A DNA stretch of 64,000 nt, from NCBI RefSeq assembly GCF_008725655.1, contig NZ_VYXP01000004.1, forward strand, positions 237,346-301,345, read 5' to 3'. This DNA is from Marinihelvus fidelis. Lineage in GTDB: Bacteria > Pseudomonadota > Gammaproteobacteria > Xanthomonadales > SZUA-36. The notes under the pieces are model-generated. The model did not search any database and had not been told where the DNA came from. It saw nothing but the letters and a program-made list of their open reading frames with translations. This document shows, in pieces, positions 7,937 through 18,386 of the stretch (the stretch's first letter is position 1; each line of letters begins with the position of its first letter). The translations under genes were made by a program, and so were the position numbers.

Positions 7937-9340
7937 CTAGCGGCCCTTCTTGCGGCTGGTGAATTTCTTCAGGCGCTTGCGGCGCTTGACCTGGCGCTCG
8001 GTGAGCGTGTTGCGCCGGTCCTTGTAAGGGTTGTCGCCGCTGCGGAAGTCAATGATGACCGGCGTGCCGGACAGCTTGAACGCCTTGATGAAGGTGTTTT
8101 CAAGGTAGCGCCGGTAGGACACCGGCACGGTGTCGACGCGGTTGCCATGCACGACGATACGCGGCGGCATCTTGCCGCCCATGTGGGCAAAGCGCAGGCG
8201 CGCGGTGCGGCCCTGCTTCATGGGCGGCTGGTGGGCCTCAAACGCCTTGATCAGTACGCGGGTCAGCGCGGACGTCGGCAGTTCGCGCGTTGCGCTTTCC
8301 CAGGCGTCATTGACCGCGCGCAGCAGGATGTCCATGCCGGTGCCATGCAGCGCCGAGATGCGAACCCGCCGCGCCCACGGCACGAAATCCAGCTTGCGAT
8401 CGAGTTCATCCAGCACCTGCTTGCGGTGGTCGTCTTCCAGGCCATCCCACTTGTTGACCGCGATGACCAGCCCCCTGCCCTGTTCCAGCACGTGCGACAG
8501 CAGGGTCATGTCCTGGTCGGTCAGGCCTTCACGGGCGTCGAGCACCAGGATCACCACGTGGGCGCGCTCAATGGCCTGCAGGGCCTTGATCACGCTGAAT
8601 TTTTCGACCGCGTCATGCACCTTGGCGCGGCGCCGCACGCCGGCGGTGTCGATCAGGTCGTATTCCAGCCCGTTCTTGTTCCACTGCACGGTGATGGTGT
8701 CGCGCGTGGTGCCGGGCATGTCGAAGGCCATGACGCGTTCTTCCCCCAGCAGGCGGTTCACCAGCGTCGACTTGCCGACGTTCGGGCGGCCGACGATGGC
8801 CAGCCGGCGACGGTCGGGCTCGTCCTCTTCCGGTTCCTCGGGTTCGGCGGGCGGGAGAAACTCATCGACGCGGCCCATGAGCTTTTCCACGCCGCGACGG
8901 TGCGCGGCGGCCACCTGCGCAGCCTCGCCCAGGCCCAGCGAGGCGAAATCGGCAACGGCGACATCGGCATCCAGGCCGTCGGTCTTGTTGGCCACCAGGA
9001 GCACCGGGACGCCCTTCTGGCGCAGGACCTCGGCCACTTCCTCGTCGGCGGCGGTCAGGCCGTCACGAGCGCTGACCACGAACAGCACCAGCGTCGATTC
9101 CTCGACGGCCTGGTGCACCTGGTGCGCGGTCAGGTAATCGATGCCCTCGGCGCCGGAGACCAGGCCGCCGGTGTCCACGAGCACCAGCGGGCGCTCGCCA
9201 ACCCGGCTGATGCCGTACTGGCGATCACGGGTAACGCCCGGCAGGTCCGCCACCAGCGCGTCACGCGTGCGCGTGAGTGCGTTGAATAACGTCGACTTGC
9301 CGACGTTGGGGCGGCCGACAATGGCGACGACGGGCAGCAT
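7937..9340 (-). CDS. der: Ribosome-assembly GTPase Der (EngA)
   Basis: Der is a double GTPase needed for 50S subunit assembly. The 467-residue protein has two G domains, each with GRPNVGKST (near residues 8 and 185), DLPGVTRD/DMPGTTRD switch motifs and NKTD/NKWD base-recognition motifs. A KH-like C-terminal domain ends in the basic tail KRRKRLKKFTSRKKGR. It is the last gene of the hisS-yfgM-bamB-der series and converges on the peroxidase-like gene. Confidence 0.97.
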   Translation of the reverse strand: MLPVVAIVGRPNVGKSTLFNALTRTRDALVADLPGVTRDRQYGISRVGERPLVLVDTGGLVSGAEGIDYLTAHQVHQAVEESTLVLFVVSARDGLTAADEEVAEVLRQKGVPVLLVANKTDGLDADVAVADFASLGLGEAAQVAAAHRRGVEKLMGRVDEFLPPAEPEEPEEDEPDRRRLAIVGRPNVGKSTLVNRLLGEERVMAFDMPGTTRDTITVQWNKNGLEYDLIDTAGVRRRAKVHDAVEKFSVIKALQAIERAHVVILVLDAREGLTDQDMTLLSHVLEQGRGLVIAVNKWDGLEDDHRKQVLDELDRKLDFVPWARRVRISALHGTGMDILLRAVNDAWESATRELPTSALTRVLIKAFEAHQPPMKQGRTARLRFAHMGGKMPPRIVVHGNRVDTVPVSYRRYLENTFIKAFKLSGTPVIIDFRSGDNPYKDRRNTLTERQVKRRKRLKKFTSRKKGR

Positions 9341-9347
9341 GCGGGGC

Positions 9348-10511
9348 TCAGAGGGCGGCGTTGGCGCGCAAGGCGATCAACTTGCCCTTGCGGGTATAGA
9401 CGTACAGCGTATCGCCTATCACCAGCGGCGCGCCGTTGAAACCCTTGCCGCCGAGCTTGTCGCGGGCCACGAAGTGACCTGTCTCCAGGTCGATCCAGTG
9501 CAGGTAGCCGTCGTAGTCGCCCACGACCACGTAGTCGCCGTAGATGGCGGGACGGGTCAGGTCGCGGTTGCTGAGCGCGTCCTGCTTCCACAGCGTGGTG
9601 CCGTTGCGACGATCCATCAGCCAGACGTGGCCGTTGGCGTCACTGGTGGCCAGGTGGGTGCGCAGCACGGTCACGCCGGTGGCCGAGGACACGTCCTTGA
9701 ACCACAGCAGGCGGCCGGAATCCGCCGCCAGGGACGACACGCGGTTCTTGAAGCTGGAGACAAGCAGGTCGGACGCGACAATGGCCATCTGCCCGTCGAC
9801 GTCCGCCAGGCGGTCCAGTTCGCTACGGCCTTCCGGGGTCACCACGGCCTGTTCCCAGACCAGGGTACCGTCATCCAGGCGCAGCGCGACCACTTCACCG
9901 GAGTCATAACCCAGGTAGACGATGCCGGCGCGGATCAGCGGGTTGGCGTTGCCCCGCAGGGTAAGCAGCGGCACGCTGTGGTCATAGACCCAGACCCGGC
10001 GGCCATTGCGGGCGTCCAGGCCGAACACGCGGCCGTCAATCGAGCGCACGACGACAATGCCGTCGGCCTCGGTGGGCGCCGCGAGAATTTCCGATGACAC
10101 GCGCGCGATCCAGACCGGCGTGCCGGTTTCCGGCGTAAACGCGTGGACTTCGCCGTTTTCGGTACCGACGATCACCAGCGAGGCCCCCAGGCCGGGGCCG
10201 CCGCTGAACGGCAGTTCCGTCTTCAGGCGCCAGATGCGGTTGCCGGACATGGCGTCGACCGCGGTCAGCTCGCCCTCGTAATCGGCCACGTACAGCACGC
10301 CGTCACGGTATACCGGGCGTAGTTGCTGGGTACCGCGGCGGGTGCCGTCGCCCACGCTGAGCGACCACAGTTCATCGGTGCCGACGGTCGGTTCAAACTC
10401 GACCAGTTCGGCCGGCTCACCCGGCTTGGGGTCGCCGCCCCAGCTCTTGAACCAGCTGCAACCCGGCAGCGCGACAACCAGCAGCAGGGCCGCCAGCAGA
10501 CGGTATCGCAT
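9348..10511 (-). CDS. bamB: Outer membrane assembly lipoprotein BamB
   Basis: BamB is the beta-propeller lipoprotein of the BAM complex that inserts outer membrane proteins. The 387-residue product starts with a signal peptide ending in a lipobox (LVVALPGCSW), which predicts lipid attachment at the Cys. Repeated PQQ-type blades are visible, for example LYVADYEGELTAVDAMSGN and VYLGYDSGEVVALRLDDG. It begins where yfgM stops (TGATG junction) and ends 7 bases before der. Confidence 0.96.
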   Translation of the reverse strand: MRYRLLAALLLVVALPGCSWFKSWGGDPKPGEPAELVEFEPTVGTDELWSLSVGDGTRRGTQQLRPVYRDGVLYVADYEGELTAVDAMSGNRIWRLKTELPFSGGPGLGASLVIVGTENGEVHAFTPETGTPVWIARVSSEILAAPTEADGIVVVRSIDGRVFGLDARNGRRVWVYDHSVPLLTLRGNANPLIRAGIVYLGYDSGEVVALRLDDGTLVWEQAVVTPEGRSELDRLADVDGQMAIVASDLLVSSFKNRVSSLAADSGRLLWFKDVSSATGVTVLRTHLATSDANGHVWLMDRRNGTTLWKQDALSNRDLTRPAIYGDYVVVGDYDGYLHWIDLETGHFVARDKLGGKGFNGAPLVIGDTLYVYTRKGKLIALRANAAL

Positions 10512-11161
10512 CAGGATTCCATCCCGGCGTCGGCCTCGAGGGCGTCACGCTTCATTTCCAGCAGCGGGCGGAAGCCGATGCCGGTCTCCTGCCGCTCCAG
10601 CGCCTCGGTGTAGGCGGCAATCGCGTCGGCGTTGCGGCCCAGCGCGGCCAGCGCGTCGCCGCGGATTTCGGCGTAACGCGACTCGAAGCCGGTCTCGGTG
10701 AGCGCGGCATCAATCAATGCCAGCGCGGCTTCGGCATCACCCAGGTCGATCTTCAGCCGGGCCAGGCGCTCGCGGGCGATTTCCCGCAGCGGCGCCGGCT
10801 CACCCGATTTCATGACCGATTCCAGCAGGCTCACGGCCAGCTCACCCTGGCCGGATTCGACCCGCGCGCGGGCCATGCTCAGTGCCGCCAGGTGGGTATA
10901 GGCGGAACCGGCATGGTCCGCCTTCAGGGTCTCGAAATTGGCGACCGCCGGGTCCAGGCGCTCCTCGGCCAGTTCTTCGAGCAGCACCTCGTATTCTGCC
11001 GAGGCACGCTGCGACTTGTTCTGGTCCCAGACCTGCCACTGCTTGAAACCGAAAAGACCGCCAAAAGCGAGCACCAGCCCCATGATGATGGCGCCGCCGT
11101 TTTCGCGCAGCCATCCCTTGACGCGTTCGCTCTGCTCTACCGAATCGTAAACTTCAACCAT
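10511..11161 (-). CDS. yfgM: YfgM-type tetratricopeptide inner-membrane protein
   Basis: The 216-residue protein has one transmembrane segment (GGAIIMGLVLAFGGLFGF, about residues 22-39) followed by a periplasmic helical region with TPR character (YTHLAALSMARARVESGQGE, DAEAALALIDAAL). In E. coli YfgM associates with the SecYEG translocon and periplasmic chaperones. Its place between hisS and bamB is the conserved one. Confidence 0.93.
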   Translation of the reverse strand: MVEVYDSVEQSERVKGWLRENGGAIIMGLVLAFGGLFGFKQWQVWDQNKSQRASAEYEVLLEELAEERLDPAVANFETLKADHAGSAYTHLAALSMARARVESGQGELAVSLLESVMKSGEPAPLREIARERLARLKIDLGDAEAALALIDAALTETGFESRYAEIRGDALAALGRNADAIAAYTEALERQETGIGFRPLLEMKRDALEADAGMES

Positions 11162-11179
11162 GTCGTTCCACTCTATTGA

Positions 11180-12454
11180 TTACGCCGACGCCAGCCAGGC
11201 ATCGATCCATTGATTCAAATCCGCCAGGGACACCGTCTCCTGGGGCAGGTCTTCGCGCAGGTGCTTGACCGTGACCTGGCCCGCGGCGACTTCGTCATCG
11301 CCCAGAACCAGCGCCAGCGGCGCGCCGCTGCGGTCGGCACGCTTGAATTGCGCCTTGAAGCTGCCGCCGCCGGCGTTCATCTGCACCCGCAGGTCGCCAT
11401 TGGCGTCCCGCAACTGTTCGGCCAGGCGCTGCGCTTCCGGGCCGGCGACATCGCCGACGGCCACCACGTAGGCATGTGGCGCCACGGTTTCGCCGGCACC
11501 CAGGTCATTCATCAACGCGACGATACGCTCGGCGCCCATCGCGAAACCGGTTGCCGGCCAGGGCTTGCCACCCTGCAGCTCAACCAGGCCATCATAACGC
11601 CCGCCGGCACAGATGGTGCCCTGGGCACCCAGTGACTGGGTCACCCACTCGAAGACCGTGTGGCAATAATAATCCAGTCCGCGCACCAGGCGGGGATTGA
11701 CCCGGTATCCGATACCCAGGCGATCCAGGCGCTCGCGCAGGCCGTCGAAGTGCGCCCGCGACTCATCGCCGAGGAAATCACCCAGCACCGGTGCGTCAGC
11801 CAGGCGCGCCTGCACGTCCGGATCCTTCGAGTCGAGAATGCGCAGCGGGTTCCGCGCCAGGCGCTCGCGGGCGTCTTCAGGCAGCGATTCGGCATGCGCC
11901 GACATGTATTCAACCAGGGCCTCGCGGTAGGCGACGCGCTCGTCGGTATTACCCAGGCTGTTGATCTCCAGCTGGACGTCGTCAAGGCCCAGGCGCGCCC
12001 ACAGGCGCTCGCCCATGGCCAGCAGCTCGGCATCGACATCCGGGCCGGGTGCGCCGAAGACCTCCGCGCCCACCTGGTGAAACTGGCGGGTGCGGCCCTT
12101 CTGCGGCCGCTCGTGCCGGAACATCGGGCCCATGTACCACAGCCGAATGGGTGCGGCGTACAGCAGGCCGTTCTGCAACGCCGCGCGGACCACGCCGGCG
12201 GTGCCTTCGGGCCGCAGGCTCAGGCTGTCGCCATTGCGGTCCTCGAAGGTGTACATCTCTTTTTCGACCACGTCGGTGGCCTCACCGATGGCGCGGGTGA
12301 ACACCGCGGTCTTCTCAACGATGGGCGTGCGGATCTCCTCGAAGGCATAGGCGCCAAGAACGGCGCGCGCCTCACGCTCGAAGCGCTGCCAGGTGGACAT
12401 TTCCGCGGGCGGAATATCGTGCATTCCGCGTACTGAACGTGGTGCTGAACTCAT
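11180..12454 (-). CDS. hisS: Histidyl-tRNA synthetase
   Basis: HisRS charges tRNA-His. The 424-residue class II enzyme opens [16 protein letters not shown], has motif 2 around [18 protein letters not shown], the histidine-binding [15 protein letters not shown], and a C-terminal anticodon-binding domain. It follows rodZ with only 37 bases between them; the isoprenoid gene ispG that usually lies here is missing. Confidence 0.97.
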   Translation of the reverse strand: MSSAPRSVRGMHDIPPAEMSTWQRFEREARAVLGAYAFEEIRTPIVEKTAVFTRAIGEATDVVEKEMYTFEDRNGDSLSLRPEGTAGVVRAALQNGLLYAAPIRLWYMGPMFRHERPQKGRTRQFHQVGAEVFGAPGPDVDAELLAMGERLWARLGLDDVQLEINSLGNTDERVAYREALVEYMSAHAESLPEDARERLARNPLRILDSKDPDVQARLADAPVLGDFLGDESRAHFDGLRERLDRLGIGYRVNPRLVRGLDYYCHTVFEWVTQSLGAQGTICAGGRYDGLVELQGGKPWPATGFAMGAERIVALMNDLGAGETVAPHAYVVAVGDVAGPEAQRLAEQLRDANGDLRVQMNAGGGSFKAQFKRADRSGAPLALVLGDDEVAAGQVTVKHLREDLPQETVSLADLNQWIDAWLASA

Positions 12455-12491
12455 GAACTGGGGCCTTGCGGGAAGCGCTCTTGCGAACGCT

Positions 12492-13370
12492 TCAGGATTC
12501 CTGGGGCGGCTGTTCCGCTACTTCCTCGCTCTCGGCCGGCGCAGCCGCCGGGTCCAGGCGAAGCCGCGCGACATCTTCGCGGGCATGGGCGCTGAGGTCC
12601 ACGGATTCGCCATCCAGGAACAACTGGATGGCCGAGGACCGGCCGATGGACAGGTCAAATGGTGCCTGGCCACGATAGCTGCGTTTTTCGCCACCTCGGA
12701 CCAGGTCACGCTCCAGGCGCTGGCCGTCCGGGCCGACGATTTCCACCCAGCTGTCGGCCGACGCATGCAGCTCCAGCAGGTGTTCACCCTCGGCCAAAGG
12801 CGCATTGGCCAGGCCGTTATCAACCGCCTGCCAGGCCTGGCGGCCTGCGCCGGCACGGGCCGCGGCCGGAACCCGCAGGCTCTCCAGCGAGGCGATGGAG
12901 GCCGACACATGGGCGCTGGGCGGCGGGGTCATCGTACCCGCGGCCGAAACGCTGTCACCCTCGACATTCGTCAACCGGGCGGCCTCGTGCGTGACCTGCC
13001 AGGCCAGCGTGCCCACCAGCAAAGACGCCAGGGCGTAGCTGGCGACGCGCAGCCAGCGATCGGAAGACTTCAGCTGTCGCGCCTCGGGGAACACCGAGCG
13101 TAACGCGGACGATTCCTCGTAGGTCTCGTCGGTGGCGGACTGCACCAGGGCCGGGTCGATGTCGAGAAACTCGGCATAGGCACGCACGAAACCGCGGCGA
13201 TACACCGGCGCCAGCCGGGCATGCTTGTCGGCCTCGATGGCGCGAATGACCTCGACGCTGCATTTCAATGAACGCGAAACGTCCTCTTCGGACAAACCGC
13301 GATGCTCACGACCCGCCCGAAGGCGTTCGCCGGGGCTCAATGGAATCAGGTCTTGTTGTTGTTCATTCAT
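12492..13370 (-). CDS. rodZ: Cytoskeletal protein RodZ
   Basis: RodZ links the MreB cytoskeleton to the cell-wall elongation machinery. The 292-residue product has the N-terminal helix-turn-helix domain (about 12-85: [19 protein letters not shown], then [20 protein letters not shown]), a single membrane segment near 108-126 ([16 protein letters not shown]) and a periplasmic DUF4115 domain (residues about 200-270, [18 protein letters not shown]). The start overlaps the pilF stop (ATGA). Confidence 0.94.
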   Translation of the reverse strand: MNEQQQDLIPLSPGERLRAGREHRGLSEEDVSRSLKCSVEVIRAIEADKHARLAPVYRRGFVRAYAEFLDIDPALVQSATDETYEESSALRSVFPEARQLKSSDRWLRVASYALASLLVGTLAWQVTHEAARLTNVEGDSVSAAGTMTPPPSAHVSASIASLESLRVPAAARAGAGRQAWQAVDNGLANAPLAEGEHLLELHASADSWVEIVGPDGQRLERDLVRGGEKRSYRGQAPFDLSIGRSSAIQLFLDGESVDLSAHAREDVARLRLDPAAAPAESEEVAEQPPQES

Positions 13371-14137
13371 CCCGTGGTACCCATGCGAATCTGCTCAGCT
13401 TCCGGTGAGTTCGGGTAGCGATCAAAAATCTGGTTTCGGTACGCGCTCGCGCCTTCCGGGTTGTTAAGCCTCGTTTCGACGCGATACCCGACCATCAGCC
13501 CTTCGACCGACGTTGTCCCGGTCGCTTCGTAACGCTGCAGGAAGGCCCGTGCCCGCAGGAAGTCAGACTTCCGGTAACTCAGGCCGGCCATGGACAGCAA
13601 CGCGTCCGGGAACGCGGCATCGTACTTCAGTGATTGTCGCAGATAGTTTTCCGCCGCGTCCATGTCCCCGTGCTCTAGCGCGCAGGAACCCGCATTGGCC
13701 AGAGCCACGGCCGGTGTGCGGTAGAACGGGTCATCCAGCGCGCGCTCGAAGTATTCCTGCGCTTCGCGGCTGCGATTGCTGCGGCACAGGTAGGCCGCGT
13801 AATTGTTGTTGGCGTCGCCGCTATCGGGCTTGGCGCGCACGGCTTCCTTGTAATGCTTGCCCGCCAGCTCATACTCACCAATGCGCTCGTACAGCACGGC
13901 GATGACCGTGTGTGCCGGGGCGTAATCGTTGTCGGAGCGAACGGCGCGCTTGAGTTTTTCCAGCGCGATCTCGTACTGCCCCCGGTTCATGTACTCGGTA
14001 CCCAGCCGGGTGTTGATCTCGGCTGCCCGGCGTGCCGGGTCGGTGGGGCCTCCCATGGTGTCGGTATCAGGCGAACTCGCGCAGCCCGCCAGGATGGCGG
14101 TTGTCAGCATGATGGCGATCAGGCGGCTTGGGAACAT
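13367..14137 (-). CDS. pilF: Type IV pilus assembly lipoprotein PilF/PilW
   Basis: PilF (PilW) is the outer-membrane pilotin that helps the PilQ secretin assemble. The 256-residue protein has a lipoprotein signal (IMLTTAILAGCASSPD, lipobox LAGC) followed by tandem TPRs such as YMNRGQYEIALEKLKRAV and YERIGEYELAGKHYKEAV. The neighbours rlmN and rodZ are the standard ones. Together with fimV it suggests that the organism makes type IV pili. Confidence 0.93.
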   Translation of the reverse strand: MFPSRLIAIMLTTAILAGCASSPDTDTMGGPTDPARRAAEINTRLGTEYMNRGQYEIALEKLKRAVRSDNDYAPAHTVIAVLYERIGEYELAGKHYKEAVRAKPDSGDANNNYAAYLCRSNRSREAQEYFERALDDPFYRTPAVALANAGSCALEHGDMDAAENYLRQSLKYDAAFPDALLSMAGLSYRKSDFLRARAFLQRYEATGTTSVEGLMVGYRVETRLNNPEGASAYRNQIFDRYPNSPEAEQIRMGTTG

Positions 14138-14140
14138 GGG

Positions 14141-15250
14141 TCAGTGCGTCTCCTCGACCTGGCGCAGGCGGATGCGCTCACTGCGACGGGTGCGGTCCTG
14201 GAACTTGCCGGCCAGCTGGCCACAGGCGGCGTCGATGTCCTGCCCACGCGTCTTTCGCACGGTCGCGATCAGGCCGCCCTTGCGGACGATGTCCTGGAAG
14301 CGGTCGATGCGTTCCGGCGTGGAGCAGCGGTAGGCCGTGCCCGGGAACGGGTTGAACGGGATCAGGTTCAGCTTGCTGGGCACGCGGCGCAGCAGCTTGA
14401 CCAGCTGCCGGGCGTGCTCCGGGCTGTCGTTAATGCCGTCCATCAAGGTGTATTCGAAAGTGATGGAGCGCTTGTGCTTGCCGTCGACGTAGTCCTGGCA
14501 GGCCTGCATCAGCTCGGCAATCGGGTACTTGCGGTTCAGCGGCACCAGCTCTTCACGCAGGTCGTCGACCGGGGCGTGCAGTGAAACGGCCAGCGCCACG
14601 TCGACGGTTTCGCGCAGCTGGCGGATGCCCGGCACCAGGCCGGCGGTGCTAACCGTGACCCGGCGCGCGGCCAGGCCGAAGCCCAGGTCGTCGCGCATCA
14701 GCGACAGGGCCGGTGCAACAGCGTCAAAATTCAGCAGCGGCTCGCCCATGCCCATCATCACCACGTTGGTAATGGCGCGCTCACCATTGCGTTCGTGGCC
14801 GAGGGCCTTCGCGGCCTGCCAGACCTGGCCGATGATCTCGCCGGTGGTCAGGTTGCGATTGAAGCCCTGCGCGCCGGTGGAGCAGAAACTGCAGTTGAGC
14901 GCGCAGCCCACCTGCGAAGACACGCACAGCGTGCCCCTGCCCGGCTCCGGGATGAAAACGGTCTCCACGGCGTTGCCGCCGGGGAGACCCATGAGCCACT
15001 TGACCGTACCGTCGGAGGAGATTTTCTCGGAAACCACTTCCGGTGGACGGATTTCGGCCAGCAATGACAGCTTCTGCCGCAAAGCCAGGCCGAGGTCAGT
15101 CATCTGCTCGAAATCACTGACCTGGTGGTGGTAGACCCACCGCAGGATCTGCTGGGCACGAAACGGCTTCTCGCCGATGGAGGCGAAAAACTCGCGCAGA
15201 CCCGGCTCATCCAGGTCCAGCAGGTTGATGCGGGTGGTCTCGCCGGACAT
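14141..15250 (-). CDS. rlmN: Dual-specificity 23S rRNA / tRNA adenine-C2 methyltransferase
   Basis: RlmN is a radical-SAM enzyme that makes 2-methyladenosine at A2503 of 23S rRNA and at position 37 of some tRNAs. The CxxxCxxC cluster is in [16 protein letters not shown] and the C-terminal catalytic cysteine is in [10 protein letters not shown] set the start at ATG 15250 ([15 protein letters not shown]), giving 369 residues; a longer in-frame ATG at 15364 would run 38 low-complexity residues back into ndk. It ends 3 bases before pilF. Confidence 0.95.
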   Translation of the reverse strand: MSGETTRINLLDLDEPGLREFFASIGEKPFRAQQILRWVYHHQVSDFEQMTDLGLALRQKLSLLAEIRPPEVVSEKISSDGTVKWLMGLPGGNAVETVFIPEPGRGTLCVSSQVGCALNCSFCSTGAQGFNRNLTTGEIIGQVWQAAKALGHERNGERAITNVVMMGMGEPLLNFDAVAPALSLMRDDLGFGLAARRVTVSTAGLVPGIRQLRETVDVALAVSLHAPVDDLREELVPLNRKYPIAELMQACQDYVDGKHKRSITFEYTLMDGINDSPEHARQLVKLLRRVPSKLNLIPFNPFPGTAYRCSTPERIDRFQDIVRKGGLIATVRKTRGQDIDAACGQLAGKFQDRTRRSERIRLRQVEETH

Positions 15251-15260
15251 CGTCGTTCGC

Positions 15261-15683
15261 TCAGGCGCCCAGGGCGTCTTCGCCGAAGAAGTAGACGATC
15301 TCGGTGCGGGCGGTGTCCGGGCCATCGGAACCGTGCACGGCGTTGGCGTCGATGCTCTCGGCAAAATCGGCGCGAATGGTGCCCGGCGCCGCTTCCTGCG
15401 GGTTGGTAGCGCCCATCAGTTCACGGTTCCTGGCGATGGCGTTTTCGCCTTCCAGCGCCTGGATCATGACCGGGCCCGAGGTCATGAACGCGACCAGGTC
15501 CTTGAAGAACGGACGTTCGCTGTGAACGGCGTAGAAACCCTCGGCCTCGGCCTGGCTCAACTGCGCCATGCGCGCGGCGACAATACGCAGCCCGGCATCT
15601 TCAAAACGGGAGTAAATCTTGCCAATGACATTCTTGGCTACGGCGTCGGGCTTGATGATCGACAGGGTTCTTTCGACGGTCAC
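15261..15683 (-). CDS. ndk: Nucleoside diphosphate kinase
   Basis: Ndk balances NTP pools by moving the gamma phosphate through a phospho-histidine. The 140-residue protein begins [20 protein letters not shown] and has the catalytic His in [10 protein letters not shown] and the ARTEIVYFF terminus. The start codon is GTG (15683-15681), preceded by a CGAGGA site. It lies directly upstream of rlmN, as in many gammaproteobacteria. Confidence 0.97.
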   Translation of the reverse strand: MTVERTLSIIKPDAVAKNVIGKIYSRFEDAGLRIVAARMAQLSQAEAEGFYAVHSERPFFKDLVAFMTSGPVMIQALEGENAIARNRELMGATNPQEAAPGTIRADFAESIDANAVHGSDGPDTARTEIVYFFGEDALGA

Positions 15684-15822
15684 TTAAAAAATCCTCGTAA
15701 TAAACTGTTTTGCAAAATTTTAATTCCGCTTCACCGCAAAGACGAAACGGCCACATAAAACGCGTCAATTTTAAGGTTGATGCCGCCTGCCTGCAATGTC
15801 CACGGCAGAATTAGCGCTTCTC

Positions 15823-15852
15823 TTGACCGCTTTGGAGGCCAAAAACTATGAT
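15823..15852 (+). promoter_or_regulatory. Candidate sigma-70 promoter for the acyl-CoA dehydrogenase
   Basis: TTGACC (15823-15828), an 18-base spacer, then TATGAT (15847-15852), 26 bases before the fadE start. Both hexamers are 5/6 to consensus, which makes this one of the better promoter matches in the window. The rest of the 195-base ndk/fadE spacer is AT-rich with no further clear element. Confidence 0.55.
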
Positions 15853-15878
15853 GAGTTGGCCCACCACGGGGGATCCCC

Positions 15879-18383
15879 ATGACGCTTTTGTTCCTCGCCA
15901 TCATCGTCCTGACGCTGATGGTGTTTGCCTACAACCGAATCCCGCTGGGAATCTGCGTGGCCGTGCTGGTGGCCATTACCGTCGTCCTGACCGAGTTGCG
16001 CGAGGTCTATTACACGCCGTCCTGGTTCCGCTGGATGTACGGCATCCTGGCCGTGACGTTGCTCGGATTTTCCATACGACCATTGCGCAGGCTGTTGATT
16101 TCCAACCGTTTACTGCCCATTTTCCGCAAGGTTCTGCCGAAAATGTCCGATACCGAGCGCGAAGCGCTGGATGCTGGCACGGTGTGGTGGGACGCCGAGC
16201 TGTTCTCCGGCCGCCCACGCTGGCGCCGGCTCCTGAAGACCCCGGCGCCATCGCTGTCGGCGCGCGAGCAGGCCTTCCTGGACGGGCCGGTGGAAGAACT
16301 CTGCCGCATGCTCGACGACTGGGAGATCTGCGACCACTACCGCCGACTGCCTGAGCCGATCTGGTCGTTCCTGCGCGAGCACCGTTTCTTCAGCATGATC
16401 ATCCCCGAGTCCTTTGGCGGGCTGGGCTTCTCCGCCCAGGGCAATTCCGCGGTGGTCATGAAACTGGCCAGTCGCAACCTGACCACGGCGGTCACGGTAA
16501 TGGTGCCCAACTCCCTGGGGCCGGGCGAACTGCTGCTGCATTACGGCACCGATGCGCAGAAAAACCACTACCTGCCACGCCTGGCCAGCGGCGAGGACAT
16601 CCCCTGTTTTGCGCTCACCGGACCCACGGCGGGCTCCGACGCCGCCGGCATGCCCGACACCGGCGTGGTCTGCATGGGCGAGCACGACGGCCAGCAGGTG
16701 CTGGGATTCCGCCTGAACTGGAACAAGCGCTATATCACCCTGGCGCCGGTCGCCACGGTGCTGGGCCTGGCCTTCCGGGCGCTGGACCCTGACGGCCTGC
16801 TGGGCGAGGACCCGGAGCCGGGTATCACCTGCGCGCTGATCCCGGTCGACACACCGGGCATCGAGATCGGCAACCGCCACATGCCGGTCGGTTCGGTATT
16901 CCAGAACGGCCCGACGCGTGGCAAGGATGTCTTTATCCCGATGGACTGGGTCATCGGTGGCCAGCCACGGGTCGGCCAGGGCTGGCGCATGCTGATGCAG
17001 TCGCTGGCGGCCGGACGGGCCATTTCCCTGCCGGCGCTGGGCACCTCCGGCGGCAAGATGTCGGCGCTGCTGACCGGCGCCTACGCGCGGGTACGCAAGC
17101 AGTTCGACCTGCCCATCGGTCTGTTTGAGGGGGTTCAGGAGCCGCTGGCGCGAATCGCCGGCCGGACTTACCGCATGGATGCCGCCCGCCGCCTGACCCT
17201 TGTGGCCCTGGATGAAGGCGAGAAGCCCAGCGTGCTGTCGGCCATCGTCAAGTACCAGCTGACCGAGGGCAACCGCCAGACACTCAACGACGCCATGGAC
17301 ATCCATGGCGGCAAGGGCATCATCACCGGCCCCAACAACTACCTGGCGCACGCCTACCAGGCAGTGCCGATTTCGATCACGGTCGAAGGCGCCAATATCC
17401 TGACCCGGTCGCTGATCATCTTTGGCCAGGGCGCCATCCGCGCCCATCCCTGGCTGCTGAAGGAGATGCGCGCCGCCGGTGCGCCGCCCAGCAGCAAGGC
17501 CCGCCGCGATTTCGACCATGCCCTGTTCAGCCACGTGGGCTACGTCATCAGCAACAAGGTTCGCGCCTTCGTACTGGGCGTGACCGGGGGCTGGTCGACA
17601 CGCGCGCCGGTGCGGGGCAAGACCGCCCGCTACTACCGCCAGCTGACCCGCCTGAGCGCGGCCTTCGCCTTCCTGGGCGACAGCGTGCTGCTGGTGCTGG
17701 GCGGCAAGTTCAAGTTTCGCGAAACCCTGTCCGGGCGCTTCGCGGATGCGCTGATTCACCTGTACCTGGCCTCCGCCGTGCTCAAGCGCTTCGAGGACGA
17801 CGGCCGTCCTGCCGAGGACCTGCCGCTGGTCCAGTGGTCGCTGGATGACAGCCTGTACAAGATCCAGCAGAGCCTGCTGGGTGTGATGCAGAACTACCCC
17901 CTGCCCGGCATGGGCCGACTGCTGAAGTGGGCCGTGTTTCCGCTCGGCCTGCCCTACCAGCCGCCCAGTGACGCGGTGGCACAGGCTTCGGCACGGCTGA
18001 TCCTGGCGGAAACGGCGAGCCGCGACCGCATCACCGAGGGCGTGTTCATCTCCGATGCCGACGATGCCGCCGGGCGCGTGCTCAACGCCTTCCACCTGGT
18101 GCTCGAATCCGCCGATGCAGAACAGGCCATCCGCAACGCGCTGAAGGAAAGCGTGACCATCGACAACTACACCAGCCTGGTCCGGCGCGCCGTGGAAAGC
18201 GGCGTGATCACCGAGGAACAGGCCACCGCTGTGCGCCTGGCGCAGCAGGCCGCGGCCAAGGTCATCGCGGTGGATGATTTTCCCAAGTCGGCGATCGAAG
18301 GCTTCGACAAGTCACCGTTCCGCCCGGCATCGGACCGATACGCCCAGGCTGACACCAGCAGGACCGAAGCGCCCGCGGGCTGA
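15879..18383 (+). CDS. fadE: Acyl-CoA dehydrogenase, FadE type
   Basis: FadE does the first, FAD-linked oxidation of beta-oxidation. The 834-residue protein has the FadE layout: an N-terminal hydrophobic region with two membrane segments (about 2-35 and 44-60), the acyl-CoA dehydrogenase domains (FFSMIIPESFGGLGFS, then CFALTGPTAGSDAAGMPDTG), a helical domain with DAMDIHGGKGIITGPNN, and a long C-terminal DUF1974-like extension. Start ATG 15879 follows a GGGGGAT ribosome site. It ends 3 bases before the convergent lipase gene. With the fadJ/fadI-type pair it suggests growth on fatty acids. Confidence 0.94.
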   Translation: MTLLFLAIIVLTLMVFAYNRIPLGICVAVLVAITVVLTELREVYYTPSWFRWMYGILAVTLLGFSIRPLRRLLISNRLLPIFRKVLPKMSDTEREALDAGTVWWDAELFSGRPRWRRLLKTPAPSLSAREQAFLDGPVEELCRMLDDWEICDHYRRLPEPIWSFLREHRFFSMIIPESFGGLGFSAQGNSAVVMKLASRNLTTAVTVMVPNSLGPGELLLHYGTDAQKNHYLPRLASGEDIPCFALTGPTAGSDAAGMPDTGVVCMGEHDGQQVLGFRLNWNKRYITLAPVATVLGLAFRALDPDGLLGEDPEPGITCALIPVDTPGIEIGNRHMPVGSVFQNGPTRGKDVFIPMDWVIGGQPRVGQGWRMLMQSLAAGRAISLPALGTSGGKMSALLTGAYARVRKQFDLPIGLFEGVQEPLARIAGRTYRMDAARRLTLVALDEGEKPSVLSAIVKYQLTEGNRQTLNDAMDIHGGKGIITGPNNYLAHAYQAVPISITVEGANILTRSLIIFGQGAIRAHPWLLKEMRAAGAPPSSKARRDFDHALFSHVGYVISNKVRAFVLGVTGGWSTRAPVRGKTARYYRQLTRLSAAFAFLGDSVLLVLGGKFKFRETLSGRFADALIHLYLASAVLKRFEDDGRPAEDLPLVQWSLDDSLYKIQQSLLGVMQNYPLPGMGRLLKWAVFPLGLPYQPPSDAVAQASARLILAETASRDRITEGVFISDADDAAGRVLNAFHLVLESADAEQAIRNALKESVTIDNYTSLVRRAVESGVITEEQATAVRLAQQAAAKVIAVDDFPKSAIEGFDKSPFRPASDRYAQADTSRTEAPAG

Positions 18384-18386
18384 GTC

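Noticed and set aside
15251-15364. Longer start for rlmN
   Set aside because: The extension lies inside ndk and is low-complexity; ATG 15250 gives the family length.
16110-18095. 661-codon open frame antisense to fadE
   Set aside because: Shadow frame of a conserved acyl-CoA dehydrogenase; rich in Gln, His and Arg with no recognisable motif.
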